From: Clostridium tagluense
Lineage (GTDB): Bacteria > Bacillota > Clostridia > Clostridiales > Clostridiaceae
NCBI RefSeq assembly: GCF_003865095.1
Contig: NZ_BHYK01000033.1
Coordinates: 1 to 45,826, forward strand
Reading direction: 5' to 3'
Length of the DNA: 45,826 nt
The notes beneath the pieces are model-generated. The model was not told the DNA's origin. It saw only the letters and a program-made list of their open reading frames with translations, and did no database searches. Shown one piece after another: positions 26,392 to 35,120 of the stretch (positions within the stretch are counted from its first letter, which is position 1; every line of letters begins with the position of its first letter). The position numbers were made by a program, and so were the translations under genes.

Positions 26392-26976
26392 TTACTTTAT
26401 TGTAGATAATATTTTATCTACAATCTTTTTATATTCAACTTTGCTCCTAGCTCCAGTAATTATTTCACCAACTATATTGCCCTTTTTATCTACAAATATG
26501 GATACTGGATAACCTGTCATTTTAGAGATAAAATCTTCTTCTATTTTTTTATCTGGTATAAGGTTGGCATAGCTTATACCTTTTTTTTCTATTGTTGCAG
26601 TCGCATCATCTAAGCTTTCCTCACTTGTAGCATCGCCTATAATACCAATTATTCCGAAATTTTTGCTTTCCATTTCATCATTTAATTCCTGAAGTTCTGG
26701 CAATTCCTTTATGCATGGATTACACAAAGTTCCCCAAAAGTTTATCATTGTAAGGTTATTCCCATTAAAAATATCGCTGCTTTTGTATTTCCTACCATTT
26801 ATACCTTTCAATGTGAAGCTAATAGTTTTCAATGCCATTATTGGATCTTCCTTTTTAACAACCACTACAGATTTAGTGCTTTCAGGTAAATTAACCTTTT
26901 TATTTATTTGAGAATAAATTATTAAGCTAAAAATAACAGTTGAAATTAAAGCTAATGATAATACTTTTTTAGTCAT
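26392..26976 (-). CDS. Membrane-anchored TlpA/ResA-like thioredoxin-fold protein
   Basis: The 194-residue protein has an N-terminal membrane anchor (about residues 4-22), and the rest is extracytoplasmic. The thioredoxin active site is WGTLCNPCIKELP (CNPC, about residue 83), followed by GYPVSIFVDKKGNIV with the conserved cis-proline region. TlpA/ResA proteins reduce or rearrange disulfides outside the cell. There is no lipobox cysteine. The gene is 31 bases downstream of the polyferredoxin gene and last in a four-gene minus-strand set. It resembles the C-terminal half of the larger TlpA-like protein encoded at 28047-29189. Confidence 0.9.
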   Translation of the reverse strand: MTKKVLSLALISTVIFSLIIYSQINKKVNLPESTKSVVVVKKEDPIMALKTISFTLKGINGRKYKSSDIFNGNNLTMINFWGTLCNPCIKELPELQELNDEMESKNFGIIGIIGDATSEESLDDATATIEKKGISYANLIPDKKIEEDFISKMTGYPVSIFVDKKGNIVGEIITGARSKVEYKKIVDKILSTIK

Positions 26977-27007
26977 TTTTTCTACCTTTCCTTATAAATT
27001 TATATAT

Positions 27008-27877
27008 TTATTTGAATGTACCTTTTAACTTCCTTTTTATAAACCCTCTTGAAATAGCATTTTTAGGGCAAGTTTTTATACATTCACCACATCGAATGCA
27101 TTCTCTGCTATTTGGATTTTCATATACCTTTATATCTAACTTACATGCATTTGTACATTTATTGCAGGACACACATTTGTTTTTATCAACCTTAAATGAA
27201 TAAAAACTAATAGGATTAAACAACGAATAAAATGCTCCTAATGGGCAAATATATCTGCAGAATACTCTATAAATACTCATAGATAAAAATATAATTATTA
27301 TAAGTAATGATACCTTCCACGCAAATAAAAATCCTATTGCTCCTCTTAATTCTTTATTTGATAATACTAAAGGAATTCCACCCTCCAATGTACCTGCTGG
27401 ACATATTAATTTACAAAAATATGGGTCACTATTTCCTAAATCATTAAGTAGAGCTGCTCCTAGCGGAAGTATTATAACAAATACTGCAAGTATTACATAT
27501 TTAAGATACTTTAAAACATTGTTTATTTTGCTACTAACCTTTATCTTAGGAAAAGGTATTTTATGTAGCAATTCTTGAATTAAGCCAAATGGACATACCC
27601 ACCCACAAATTAGCCTACCGAATAGTATTCCAAGTAGTGATGCGAAGCCCAAGACATAATAGGAAACATTGTACCGGATACTACCAATTACAGCCTGCAT
27701 AGAGCCTATTGGGCAAGAACCAATAGCCCCAGGGCAAGAATAGCAGTTTAATCCTGGTACACATATTTTTTTAAAATTACCTTTATAAATAGTTCCATTT
27801 TTAAAACCTTTTAAATTACCATTTATGACTATGCTTGATACTACTTGAACTATACGTCTTCTAAAATCTTTAACCAA
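27008..27877 (-). CDS. NapH-like membrane polyferredoxin (4Fe-4S)
   Basis: This 289-residue membrane protein has about four or five membrane segments. Cysteine motifs include CYSCPGAIGSCPIG, GRLICGWVCPFG and CRYICPLGAF. At the C-terminus are two classical ferredoxin clusters, CVSCNKCTNACKLD and CIRCGECIKTCPKNA. NapH/RdxA-type proteins carry electrons across or along the membrane. Located between two TlpA-like thiol proteins and a CXXC peptide, it probably delivers electrons to extracytoplasmic disulfide reduction (inference). It begins at TTG, overlapping the end of the small CXXC gene by eight bases, so translation is likely coupled. Confidence 0.92.
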   Translation of the reverse strand: MVKDFRRRIVQVVSSIVINGNLKGFKNGTIYKGNFKKICVPGLNCYSCPGAIGSCPIGSMQAVIGSIRYNVSYYVLGFASLLGILFGRLICGWVCPFGLIQELLHKIPFPKIKVSSKINNVLKYLKYVILAVFVIILPLGAALLNDLGNSDPYFCKLICPAGTLEGGIPLVLSNKELRGAIGFLFAWKVSLLIIIIFLSMSIYRVFCRYICPLGAFYSLFNPISFYSFKVDKNKCVSCNKCTNACKLDIKVYENPNSRECIRCGECIKTCPKNAISRGFIKRKLKGTFK

Positions 27878-28007
27878 TTCCTATACACTCCAAGCAAATA
27901 TTTATTGCTTTCTTTAATATGGTGCTATATTCCCCCCTGTTTACTCCTAAAAAAATCAAGCATATACTGGCTATAAGAATTCCATATTGTTTTACTTTAA
28001 GATTCAC
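27870..28007 (-). CDS. CD1871A-type small CXXC protein, 45 aa
   Basis: This small gene starts at GTG after AAGGGGGGTTATA. The 45-residue product has one membrane segment (GILIASICLIFLGV) and ends in AINICLECIGIG. That C-terminal CLEC motif is the hallmark of the CD1871A family of CXXC-containing small proteins found in Clostridia beside TlpA-like and 4Fe-4S proteins. The cysteines lie next to the membrane and may relay electrons between the polyferredoxin and the TlpA-like proteins (inference). Its stop overlaps the polyferredoxin TTG start. Confidence 0.88.
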   Translation of the reverse strand: MNLKVKQYGILIASICLIFLGVNRGEYSTILKKAINICLECIGIG

Positions 28008-28046
28008 ACTATAACCCCCTTATAGAATCGAAAAACTAATATATAG

Positions 28047-29189
28047 TTATTTCACTTCTTTTAGAAGCTTTTCAATAATTTTTGTATATTCAGCTTTAGT
28101 TTTATCTCCAACTATTATATCACCAACAATATTTCCGTTACTATCAACAAAGAATGAAGTTGGATAACCTGATATATATCCAAGGGGGCCATCATATTTC
28201 ATTACATCGTCTGGAATAACATTTGTGAATAGTACACCTTTTTCTGTAACAATTTTTTTAGCTTTTTCAGCTAAACTTTTATCTACAGCATCTTTTGTAT
28301 ATACATCAGAAGCAACACCAAGTACTCCAAATTTATTATTAGCTAATTCTTTACTTAAGGATTGAAGTGTAGGCATTTCATCAATACAATATCCACAATA
28401 AGTAGCCCATAGATTAACCATAGTTAACTTGTTTTTATTAAACACTTCACTAGAAACTTCAGTGCCATCTAAATCTTTTAATTTAAATTTAAAATTATTC
28501 GTTTCTTTAAATAAATCTGCTAGAGTTAAAGGTTTAAATGTGCTGATTGTGCTTTTTATAGCCATGGCATCATCATAAAGTTCTTTATAAATCACTTTCT
28601 CTCCATCTGGCAAGTCCTTGTCATTGAAATTGTTGTATCCAAAGTAGAAAACAAAATTTTCTTTTTCACCTAGTTTCTGTTGATTTTCACATTTTACATC
28701 TTTCTTAATTTGAACTTCTGATGGCAATTTATCTTTCTTATAAACTACTATAGAATAAAAATCTTTTCCCTTTGACAATATTTCACTAGTTTTAGCCTTG
28801 TTTTCTTTTTTATCTTTTATTTTTGAAGCTTCTTCATATTGTTTTATTAAATCTTTTGATATATAAGAAACTTTTTTTCCACCATATACTGGCTTAGTAT
28901 TATCTTCATCGTCAGCATTAGGAATTCCATCTACTAATATGTTATCATCATACTTTGTCCATAGTACTGCATTAATTTTATATTCTACGCCTAGAGAATT
29001 CTTCTTTATATATCCTTGCTTTCTTCTTTCTTGCTGAGGTGTTAATATGGGTTGTACAACCTTATTTTGAAGTATTACTGGTTTCTTAGTTACTGGTTGT
29101 TTATTTTTCACTGTTACAAAAACTGCTGAGGATATTACTATCAAAGAAAGCACTAAGGCTATTGATATATTTTTTTTGTTCATAAACAT
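28047..29189 (-). CDS. Large membrane-anchored TlpA-like thiol-disulfide protein with an extra N-terminal domain
   Basis: The product of 380 residues has an N-terminal anchor (NKKNISIALVLSLIVISSAVF). An extracytoplasmic region of about 200 residues follows with no recognised domain, rich in Lys and Asp, then a thioredoxin-fold domain with WATYCGYCIDEMP and SGYPTSFFVDSNGNIVGD. The start is ATG 29189 or 29183, directly after TTGGGGGTGGC; an upstream in-frame ATG would extend into the leader without a ribosome site. The extra domain is unusual for TlpA proteins and could bind a partner or substrate. It heads the four-gene redox set, about 40 bases before the CXXC gene. Confidence 0.85.
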   Translation of the reverse strand: MFMNKKNISIALVLSLIVISSAVFVTVKNKQPVTKKPVILQNKVVQPILTPQQERRKQGYIKKNSLGVEYKINAVLWTKYDDNILVDGIPNADDEDNTKPVYGGKKVSYISKDLIKQYEEASKIKDKKENKAKTSEILSKGKDFYSIVVYKKDKLPSEVQIKKDVKCENQQKLGEKENFVFYFGYNNFNDKDLPDGEKVIYKELYDDAMAIKSTISTFKPLTLADLFKETNNFKFKLKDLDGTEVSSEVFNKNKLTMVNLWATYCGYCIDEMPTLQSLSKELANNKFGVLGVASDVYTKDAVDKSLAEKAKKIVTEKGVLFTNVIPDDVMKYDGPLGYISGYPTSFFVDSNGNIVGDIIVGDKTKAEYTKIIEKLLKEVK

Positions 29190-29264
29190 GCCACCCCCAA
29201 TAAATTTATTATATATAATCATATTTATGTTACGATATTTGCTATTATGATTAGGCATACATAA

Positions 29265-29300
29265 AAATAGCCAAACTACCCAGTGGTAGTTTGGCTATTT
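29265..29300. terminator. Strong bidirectional terminator after the osmolyte transporter operon
   Basis: A perfect 16-base inverted repeat pairs AAATAGCCAAACTACC (29265-29280) with 29285-29300 around CAGT. On the minus strand it ends in a T-rich tract and terminates the downstream OpuC copy. It also lies just upstream of the TlpA-like gene and insulates it. Confidence 0.9.
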
Positions 29301-29304
29301 CAAC

Positions 29305-30879
29305 TTATTCTATTAATTTTTTTAACCTTAAAAAGTCTTCTGCAACTTTTTTAGGGTCTTCTCCATTATCTGCTTTTAAATTAAGCTTTTGCATGTCTTC
29401 GTCTGTAACTTTCCCCTCCAGTTGTAGTAATACTCCTTTTAATTCTGGAAATTTTTTTAATGATTCTGAGCGAACTATAGGAACTGGATTGTAAGGTGGG
29501 AAGAAATTCTTATCATCTTTTAAAAGTGCAAGATCGAATTTTTGTAATAATCCATCCGTAGAGTTTGCATCTAAAACCTGTGTTTCATTTTTATCAAGGG
29601 CTGTATATCTAAGGCCGCCATCGATACCTTTTACATTTTTAAAATTAAGATTATATTTTTTTTGAAGCCCAGGATAACCATCTGATCTATTCGTAAATTC
29701 CATAGTAAAGCCAGCATTTAGTGTAGGACTTATTTTTGCTAAATCAGAAACAGTCTTTAAATTATTTTTTTTAGCAAGAGCTTTGTTTACTGCCATTATA
29801 TAAGCATTATTAAAACCTATGGGTTTCATTAACTCTATACCATAATTTTTAGCAAAATCTTCTTTTACTACATTATAAGTTTTAGCTGGGTCACTAATAG
29901 AAGGTTTTTTTAGTATAGTTATGAGACCCGTACCAGTATATTCTACATAACAATCTAAATTTTTTGATTTCATAGCATTAAATATTACAGCAGTTCCTCC
30001 TAAATTGAATTTTCTTTCAACTTTATATTTTGTCTTATGTTCTATTAAAGAGGCCACCATATTTCCAAGTATTATTTGTTCATTATAATTTTTAGAACCT
30101 ACTACTATTGTGTTTTTGCTTTTATTTAAACTTGAAACTAAGGATCCTACGATTAGTATAACAACTAATAGCATTGCCCCAATTCTAAATTTTTTGTTTT
30201 TAAATAGGGAATTAGTTTTGGAGGCTTTACTAGTAGTTCTTATACCTTCTGGAACTACTACGTTTTCTACCTTGCCTAAAATGAAATCTAGAAGAATAGC
30301 AAGTAGACAAGCAGGAATGGCTCCAGCTAGTATCATATTATTATTAACAGTTGAAACACCAGAATATACTAAGTATCCTAGACCACCAGCACCTATAAAT
30401 GCTGCGATGGTCATAAGTCCTACTGCTGTAACTGAAGATACCCTAATACCTGACATTATAATAGGCATAGCTAGAGGGAAACGAACTTTGAGTAATACTT
30501 GAGTTTGGGTAAGTCCCATACCATCAGAAGCTTCAATAAGTGCAGGGCTTATATTAGTTAGTCCTGTATATGTATTTTTTACAATAGGTAGAAGAGAATA
30601 CATAACTACCATTATAACTGCTGGTGTACTGCCAATGCCGACTAGGGGTATTAAAAATCCGAGTAGTGCTAAACTTGGTATAGATTGAACAATATTTGTA
30701 AAACCAATGACAGGACCTGAAAGTTTTCTAAACCTAACTATAAGTATTGCAAGGGGTATAGCAATTATTATAGACATTAAAATTGAAAATACAGTTAGCT
30801 GAACATGTTGCATAAGCAAATCTGATATTTCAGTTTTTCTTTCTATTACGAAATTTATAAAAGAAGTTATACTATTCAT
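29305..30879 (-). CDS. OpuC-type osmolyte ABC transporter, fused permease and substrate-binding protein, copy A
   Basis: This 524-residue protein joins a permease domain (about 1-215, six membrane segments, with the EAA loop near EASDGMGLTQTQVLLKVRFP) to an OpuAC-like binding domain (about 250-524, beginning NTIVVGSKNYNEQIILG). Such fusions import glycine betaine, carnitine or choline for osmoprotection. The ATG at 30879 gives nine-base spacing from GGAGG; the ATG at 30885 is also possible. The start lies inside the end of the ATPase gene, so the genes are coupled. It closely resembles the protein at 32190-33767, the other half of a tandem duplication. Confidence 0.93.
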   Translation of the reverse strand: MNSITSFINFVIERKTEISDLLMQHVQLTVFSILMSIIIAIPLAILIVRFRKLSGPVIGFTNIVQSIPSLALLGFLIPLVGIGSTPAVIMVVMYSLLPIVKNTYTGLTNISPALIEASDGMGLTQTQVLLKVRFPLAMPIIMSGIRVSSVTAVGLMTIAAFIGAGGLGYLVYSGVSTVNNNMILAGAIPACLLAILLDFILGKVENVVVPEGIRTTSKASKTNSLFKNKKFRIGAMLLVVILIVGSLVSSLNKSKNTIVVGSKNYNEQIILGNMVASLIEHKTKYKVERKFNLGGTAVIFNAMKSKNLDCYVEYTGTGLITILKKPSISDPAKTYNVVKEDFAKNYGIELMKPIGFNNAYIMAVNKALAKKNNLKTVSDLAKISPTLNAGFTMEFTNRSDGYPGLQKKYNLNFKNVKGIDGGLRYTALDKNETQVLDANSTDGLLQKFDLALLKDDKNFFPPYNPVPIVRSESLKKFPELKGVLLQLEGKVTDEDMQKLNLKADNGEDPKKVAEDFLRLKKLIE

Positions 30880-32008
30880 TGTCATCTACCTCCTCATCAT
30901 CTATAAATTGATTACTTAATATAGATAAAAGACTGCTTTTGGTAATGAGGCCTGACAGCTTTAAGTTTTCATCTGTTACAGGAACAAAGCTTATGTCCTC
31001 TTTCTTTATAAGTTCTAATACATCAATTATAGAATCTTCATTATTTACGGTTATAATATCTTTTATCATTATATCTTTAAGCTTTTTAGTTTTATCTGGA
31101 TTTTTTCTAATTTGTTTTAAAGTAACAAGTCCACATAAAAGATTAGCTTTATCTACCACAAGTAAACTATCTACATGACTAGATTTCATTATTTCGATTG
31201 CTTGTAGAATTGTTCGCTCTCCTACTGATTTTATAGGCATTTCTATCATAATATCTTTTGCCTTAATTAGTTCAGGCTGATTCCAGATTCTGTTTTTACC
31301 TACAAAGTCTCGTACAAAATCATTAATAGGGCTTTTTAATAGTTCCTCGGGAGTAGCAAATTGGACTACTGATCCAGCCTCTAGGATACAAATTTTATCC
31401 CCAAGTTTTAAGGCTTCATCCATATCATGAGTTACAAATATTATGGTTTTCTTGAAGTTTTGTTGTATATTAAATATCTCATCTTGGAGTTGAGTTTTTG
31501 TTATAGGGTCTAATGCACTAAAGGGTTCATCCATTAATATTACATCAGGATCCATTATAAGAGCCCTTGCCACACCAACTCTTTGTTGCTGGCCTCCACT
31601 AAGCTGCTTAGGGTATTTATTCATATAATCCTCAGGAGCGAGGCCTACTAAATTTAATAACTCAATAACTTTTTCATTTATCTTATCCTTGGGCATTTTT
31701 TCTATAGATGCTATTAAACTAATATTCTCACCTATAGTCAAATGAGGTAAAAGACCTGCTTGCTGTATAACATAGCCCATGTTACGTCTAAGCTTTATAG
31801 TGTTTTTAGTGTTGATATTATCTCCATTAATTAAAATTTCACCAGACGTGGGAGTTAGTAATTTATTTATCATTTTTAGTGTTGTAGTTTTTCCACAACC
31901 ACTAGGTCCGATAAAAACAACTAATTCTCCTTTTTCTATAGTGATATTTATATCCTTTAATATTATTTTGCCGTTTATACTTTTGTTTACGTTTTTAAAT
32001 TCTATCAA
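30872..32008 (-). CDS. opuCA: OpuCA-like osmolyte ABC transporter ATPase with CBS domains, copy A
   Basis: The 378-residue ATPase has Walker A (GPSGCGKTTTLKM), the signature LSGGQQQRVGVARAL, Walker B (VILMDEPFSALDP) and the switch His in FVTHDMDEALKLGD. Two C-terminal CBS domains (about 250-370) are present; these sense ionic strength or adenine nucleotides in OpuA and OpuC systems. It starts at TTG with GGAGG seven bases upstream. Its promoter region carries the inverted repeat described at 32031-32073. It pairs with the following fused permease gene. Confidence 0.94.
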   Translation of the reverse strand: MIEFKNVNKSINGKIILKDINITIEKGELVVFIGPSGCGKTTTLKMINKLLTPTSGEILINGDNINTKNTIKLRRNMGYVIQQAGLLPHLTIGENISLIASIEKMPKDKINEKVIELLNLVGLAPEDYMNKYPKQLSGGQQQRVGVARALIMDPDVILMDEPFSALDPITKTQLQDEIFNIQQNFKKTIIFVTHDMDEALKLGDKICILEAGSVVQFATPEELLKSPINDFVRDFVGKNRIWNQPELIKAKDIMIEMPIKSVGERTILQAIEIMKSSHVDSLLVVDKANLLCGLVTLKQIRKNPDKTKKLKDIMIKDIITVNNEDSIIDVLELIKKEDISFVPVTDENLKLSGLITKSSLLSILSNQFIDDEEVDDNE

Positions 32009-32030
32009 AATATAGCCTCCTTAAACTTTC

Positions 32031-32073
32031 AAAGTAACAACTTAAGCATATCATCAGGTTGTTGCTTTGTAAA
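32031..32073 (-). promoter_or_regulatory. Promoter and predicted BusR-type operator of OpuC copy A
   Basis: On the minus strand, TTTACA (32073-32068) and TATGCT (32050-32045) are separated by 17 bases. An inverted repeat overlaps them: AAAGCAACAACC and AAGTTGTTACTTT, the first in the spacer and the second just past the -10. The same layout appears before OpuC copy B. A repressor bound to both arms would block polymerase. Confidence 0.75.
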
Positions 32074-32142
32074 GAATGCATGTTTGCATGAAAAAAGAGT
32101 AAATTTTAAGTGATGAACTGTGAAGCGCTCTAAGAGACTTAA

Positions 32143-32184
32143 AAAGAGCGTGATATACTAATTTAGCAGTATATAACACCCTCT
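32143..32184 (-). terminator. Terminator after OpuC copy B
   Basis: On the minus strand, GTGTTATATACT pairs with AGTATATCAC (one bulge), and GCTCTTTTTAAG follows. A second CGCTCT/AGAGCG hairpin lies just beyond. Together they separate the two transporter copies. Confidence 0.6.
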
Positions 32185-32189
32185 ATAAT

Positions 32190-33767
32190 TTAATCCATTA
32201 AGTTTATAGACTTTAAAAAGTCTTCTGCAACTTTTCTGGATTGTTCTCCATTATCTACTCTATAGTTCAGATCTCTCATAGTTTTATCACTAATTTTATT
32301 CTCTAAGAGTGATAATACTTCCTTTAACTCAGGATATTTCTTCAATGTTTCTGCTCTTATTATAGGAACTGCATAGTAAGGTGGGAAAAAATTCTTATCA
32401 TCTTTTAAAAGCTGAAGATCAAATTTTTTAAGTAACCCATCTGTAGCAAATGCATCTAAAACCTGTGTTTCACCTTTCTCAAGCGCAGTATATCTAAGTC
32501 CACCATCTATACCTTTTGAATTTTTAAAATTTAGGTTATATAATTTTTTAACTCCAAGATAACCATCTGGCCTATTTGCAAACTCCATAGTAAATCCTGA
32601 ATTTAAAGTAGGACTTATTTTTGCTAAATCAGAAATAGTATTTAAATTATTTTTTTTAGCAAGATCCTTTTTTACTGCTATTACATAAGTGTTATTAAAT
32701 CCTAAGGGGCTTAATACTTCCATATCATAATTTTTAGAAAAATCCGTTTTCATGACATTATAAACTTTAGTTGGATCCTTCATAGTAGGTTTCTTAAGTA
32801 TACTTACAAGACCTGTTCCAGTATATTCTACATATACATCTACATTTTTTGATTGCATAGCGCTAAATACTACAGCAGTTCCTCCTAAATTTAATTTTCT
32901 TTCAACTTTAATTTCCGTTTTACTTTCTATTAAAGAGGCAACCATATCTCCAAGTATTAATTGTTCGTTAAAGTTTTTAGAGGCTACCACAATTGTGTTT
33001 TTACTTTTTCCAAAACTAGAAACTACGGAAGATACAATGATTATAAGAACTAATATTAAGACTCCAAATTTAAATTTTTTATTGCCTAAGATTGTATTAC
33101 TTTTTCTTGCTTTAGTAGGAGTGGTTCTTATACCTCTAGGTATTACTATGTTTTCTACCCTACCTAAAATGAAGTCTAGAAAAATAGCAAGCAAACAAGC
33201 AGGAATAGCTCCAGCTAGTATCATATTATTACTAACAGTTGCAACACCAGAATATACTAAAAAGCCTAAACCCCCAGCGCCTATAAAAGCGGCTATGGTC
33301 ATAAGTCCTACTGCTGTAACTGAAGATATTCTAACACCTGACATTATAATGGGCATGGCTAAGGGGAAACGAACTTTTAGAAGTACTTGAGTTTGAGTAA
33401 GTCCCATACCAGCAGCAGCTTCAATAAGTGAAGGATTTACGTTAGTAAGTCCCGTATATGTGCTTTTTACAATAGGTAGAAGAGAATACATAACTACCAT
33501 AACAATTGCGGGTTTACTGCCGATACCAAGTATAGGAATTAAAAATCCAAGTAATGCTAAACTTGGTATAGATTGAACTATATTTGTAAATCCAATAATG
33601 GGGCCTGAAAGTTTTCTATATCTAACTATAAGTATTCCAAGGGGTATAGCTATTACCACTGCAAGCAAAATTGAAAATATAGTTAGTTGAATATGTTGTA
33701 TGAATAAATGGGAAATTTCGGATTTTCTATCTATTACGAAATTTATAAAAGAATTTATACTATTCAT
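32190..33767 (-). CDS. OpuC-type osmolyte ABC transporter, fused permease and substrate-binding protein, copy B
   Basis: The 525-residue protein has the same order as copy A: a six-segment permease (EAA-like loop EAAAGMGLTQTQVLLKVRFP) and a binding domain starting near NTIVVASKNFNEQLILG. Most residues match copy A, but differences cluster in the linker (about 215-250) and in parts of the binding domain. For example, GFANRPDGYLGVKK-like segments differ from copy A's NRSDGYPGLQKK, so substrate preference may have diverged (inference). The ATG at 33767 gives nine-base spacing from GGAGG and lies within the end of the ATPase gene. Confidence 0.93.
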   Translation of the reverse strand: MNSINSFINFVIDRKSEISHLFIQHIQLTIFSILLAVVIAIPLGILIVRYRKLSGPIIGFTNIVQSIPSLALLGFLIPILGIGSKPAIVMVVMYSLLPIVKSTYTGLTNVNPSLIEAAAGMGLTQTQVLLKVRFPLAMPIIMSGVRISSVTAVGLMTIAAFIGAGGLGFLVYSGVATVSNNMILAGAIPACLLAIFLDFILGRVENIVIPRGIRTTPTKARKSNTILGNKKFKFGVLILVLIIIVSSVVSSFGKSKNTIVVASKNFNEQLILGDMVASLIESKTEIKVERKLNLGGTAVVFSAMQSKNVDVYVEYTGTGLVSILKKPTMKDPTKVYNVMKTDFSKNYDMEVLSPLGFNNTYVIAVKKDLAKKNNLNTISDLAKISPTLNSGFTMEFANRPDGYLGVKKLYNLNFKNSKGIDGGLRYTALEKGETQVLDAFATDGLLKKFDLQLLKDDKNFFPPYYAVPIIRAETLKKYPELKEVLSLLENKISDKTMRDLNYRVDNGEQSRKVAEDFLKSINLMD

Positions 33768-34893
33768 TATCATCTACCTCCTCATCTATAAACTGATTAC
33801 TTAATATAGACAAAAGGCTGCTTTTTGTAATAAGGCCTGACAGTTTTAAGTTTTCATCTATTACAGGTACAAAGCTTATATTTTCTTTCTTTATAATTTC
33901 TAATACATCTATTATAGAATCTTCGTTATTTACCGTTATAAGATTTTTTTCCATTATATCTTTAATCTTTTTACTTTTATCTGGATTTGATCTAATTTGT
34001 TTTAAGGTAACAAGACCACATAAAAGGTTAGATTTATCTACTACAAGTAGACTATCCACATGACTAGATTTCATTATTTCAATAGCTTGGAGTATTGTTC
34101 GCTCACCAACTGATTTTATAGGCATTTCTATCATAATATCTTGTGCCTTAATGAGTTCTGGCTGATTCCATATTCTATTTTTACCTACAAAGTCTCTAAC
34201 AAAATCATTAATAGGATTTTTTAATATTTCCTCTGGAGTATCAAATTGAACTACACTTCCAGCATCTAGGATACAAATTTTATCCGCTAGTTTTAAAGCC
34301 TCATCCATATCATGAGTTACGAATATTATAGTTTTCTTGAAATTTTCTTGTATGTTGAATATTTCATCTTGAAGTTGAGTTTTTGTTATAGGGTCTAATG
34401 CACTAAAAGGTTCATCCATTAATATTACATCAGGATCCATTACAAGAGCCCTTGCGACACCTACTCTTTGTTGTTGGCCTCCACTAAGTTGCTTAGGATA
34501 CTTATTTATATAATCATCAGGATTAAGTCCTACTAGATTTAATAATTCAACGATTTTATTCTTTATTTTATCCTTTGGCATTTTTTCGATAGAAGCTATG
34601 AGTCCAATATTTTCGCCTATAGTTAAATGAGGAAGAAGTCCTGCTTGTTGTATAACATATCCCATATTACGCCTAAGCTTTATAGTATTTTTTTCTCCGA
34701 TTTTATCTCCATTAATTAAAATATCACCAGAGGTTGGAGTTAGTAATTTATTAATCATTTTTAGTGTTGTAGTTTTTCCACAACCACTAGGTCCGATAAA
34801 AACAACTAATTGTCCTTTTTCTATAGTAATGTTTATATCTTTTAATATAGCTTTACCATTTATAGATTTACTTACATTTTTAAATTGGATCAA
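33760..34893 (-). CDS. opuCA: OpuCA-like osmolyte ABC transporter ATPase with CBS domains, copy B
   Basis: This 377-residue ATPase is nearly identical in layout to copy A: GPSGCGKTTTLKM, LSGGQQQRVGVARAL, VILMDEPFSALDP, FVTHDMDEALKLAD and two C-terminal CBS domains. It begins at TTG with GGAGG seven bases upstream. It is the gene nearest the BusR-like regulator, with a terminator (35051-35100) between them, and has its own promoter with an inverted repeat. The last residues (FIDEEVDDNE) are one residue shorter than in copy A. Confidence 0.94.
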   Translation of the reverse strand: MIQFKNVSKSINGKAILKDINITIEKGQLVVFIGPSGCGKTTTLKMINKLLTPTSGDILINGDKIGEKNTIKLRRNMGYVIQQAGLLPHLTIGENIGLIASIEKMPKDKIKNKIVELLNLVGLNPDDYINKYPKQLSGGQQQRVGVARALVMDPDVILMDEPFSALDPITKTQLQDEIFNIQENFKKTIIFVTHDMDEALKLADKICILDAGSVVQFDTPEEILKNPINDFVRDFVGKNRIWNQPELIKAQDIMIEMPIKSVGERTILQAIEIMKSSHVDSLLVVDKSNLLCGLVTLKQIRSNPDKSKKIKDIMEKNLITVNNEDSIIDVLEIIKKENISFVPVIDENLKLSGLITKSSLLSILSNQFIDEEVDDNE

Positions 34894-34916
34894 AGTGTAG
34901 CCTCCTTAATTATTAT

Positions 34917-34959
34917 AAAGTAACAACTTAAGCATAACATTGAGTTGTTACTTTGTAAA
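34917..34959 (-). promoter_or_regulatory. Promoter and predicted BusR-type operator of OpuC copy B
   Basis: TTTACA (34959-34954) and TATGCT (34936-34931) are separated by 17 bases. The inverted repeat AAAGTAACAACT (34954-34943) and AAGTTGTTACTTT (34929-34917) brackets the -10. This copy is more symmetrical than copy A. The position fits repression by the adjacent GntR-RCK_C regulator. Confidence 0.78.
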
Positions 34960-35050
34960 GAATGTATTAACACCTATAATCTAGTATTTAACAGTTGAAA
35001 ACGATTTATACAAATACTTTTTAAATTTTGTAAAAGCTTTTCATAGGCGC

Positions 35051-35100
35051 AAAAAAAACCCCTCATCACATTGTTATAAAACCTTGTGATATAAGGGTTT
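35051..35100 (-). terminator. Intrinsic terminator after the BusR-like gene
   Basis: On the minus strand, AAACCCTTATATCACA pairs imperfectly with TGTGATGAGGGGTTT, and a run of eight T follows. It separates regulator and transporter transcripts. Confidence 0.9.
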
Positions 35101-35120
35101 AGGCACATTTAAATAAATTT

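Noticed and set aside
34900-34916. TATAAT-like sequence next to the OpuCA copy B ribosome site as the promoter
   Set aside because: It lies too close to the GGAGG site to leave a normal leader. The TTTACA-17-TATGCT promoter upstream is duplicated before both operons and is the better candidate.
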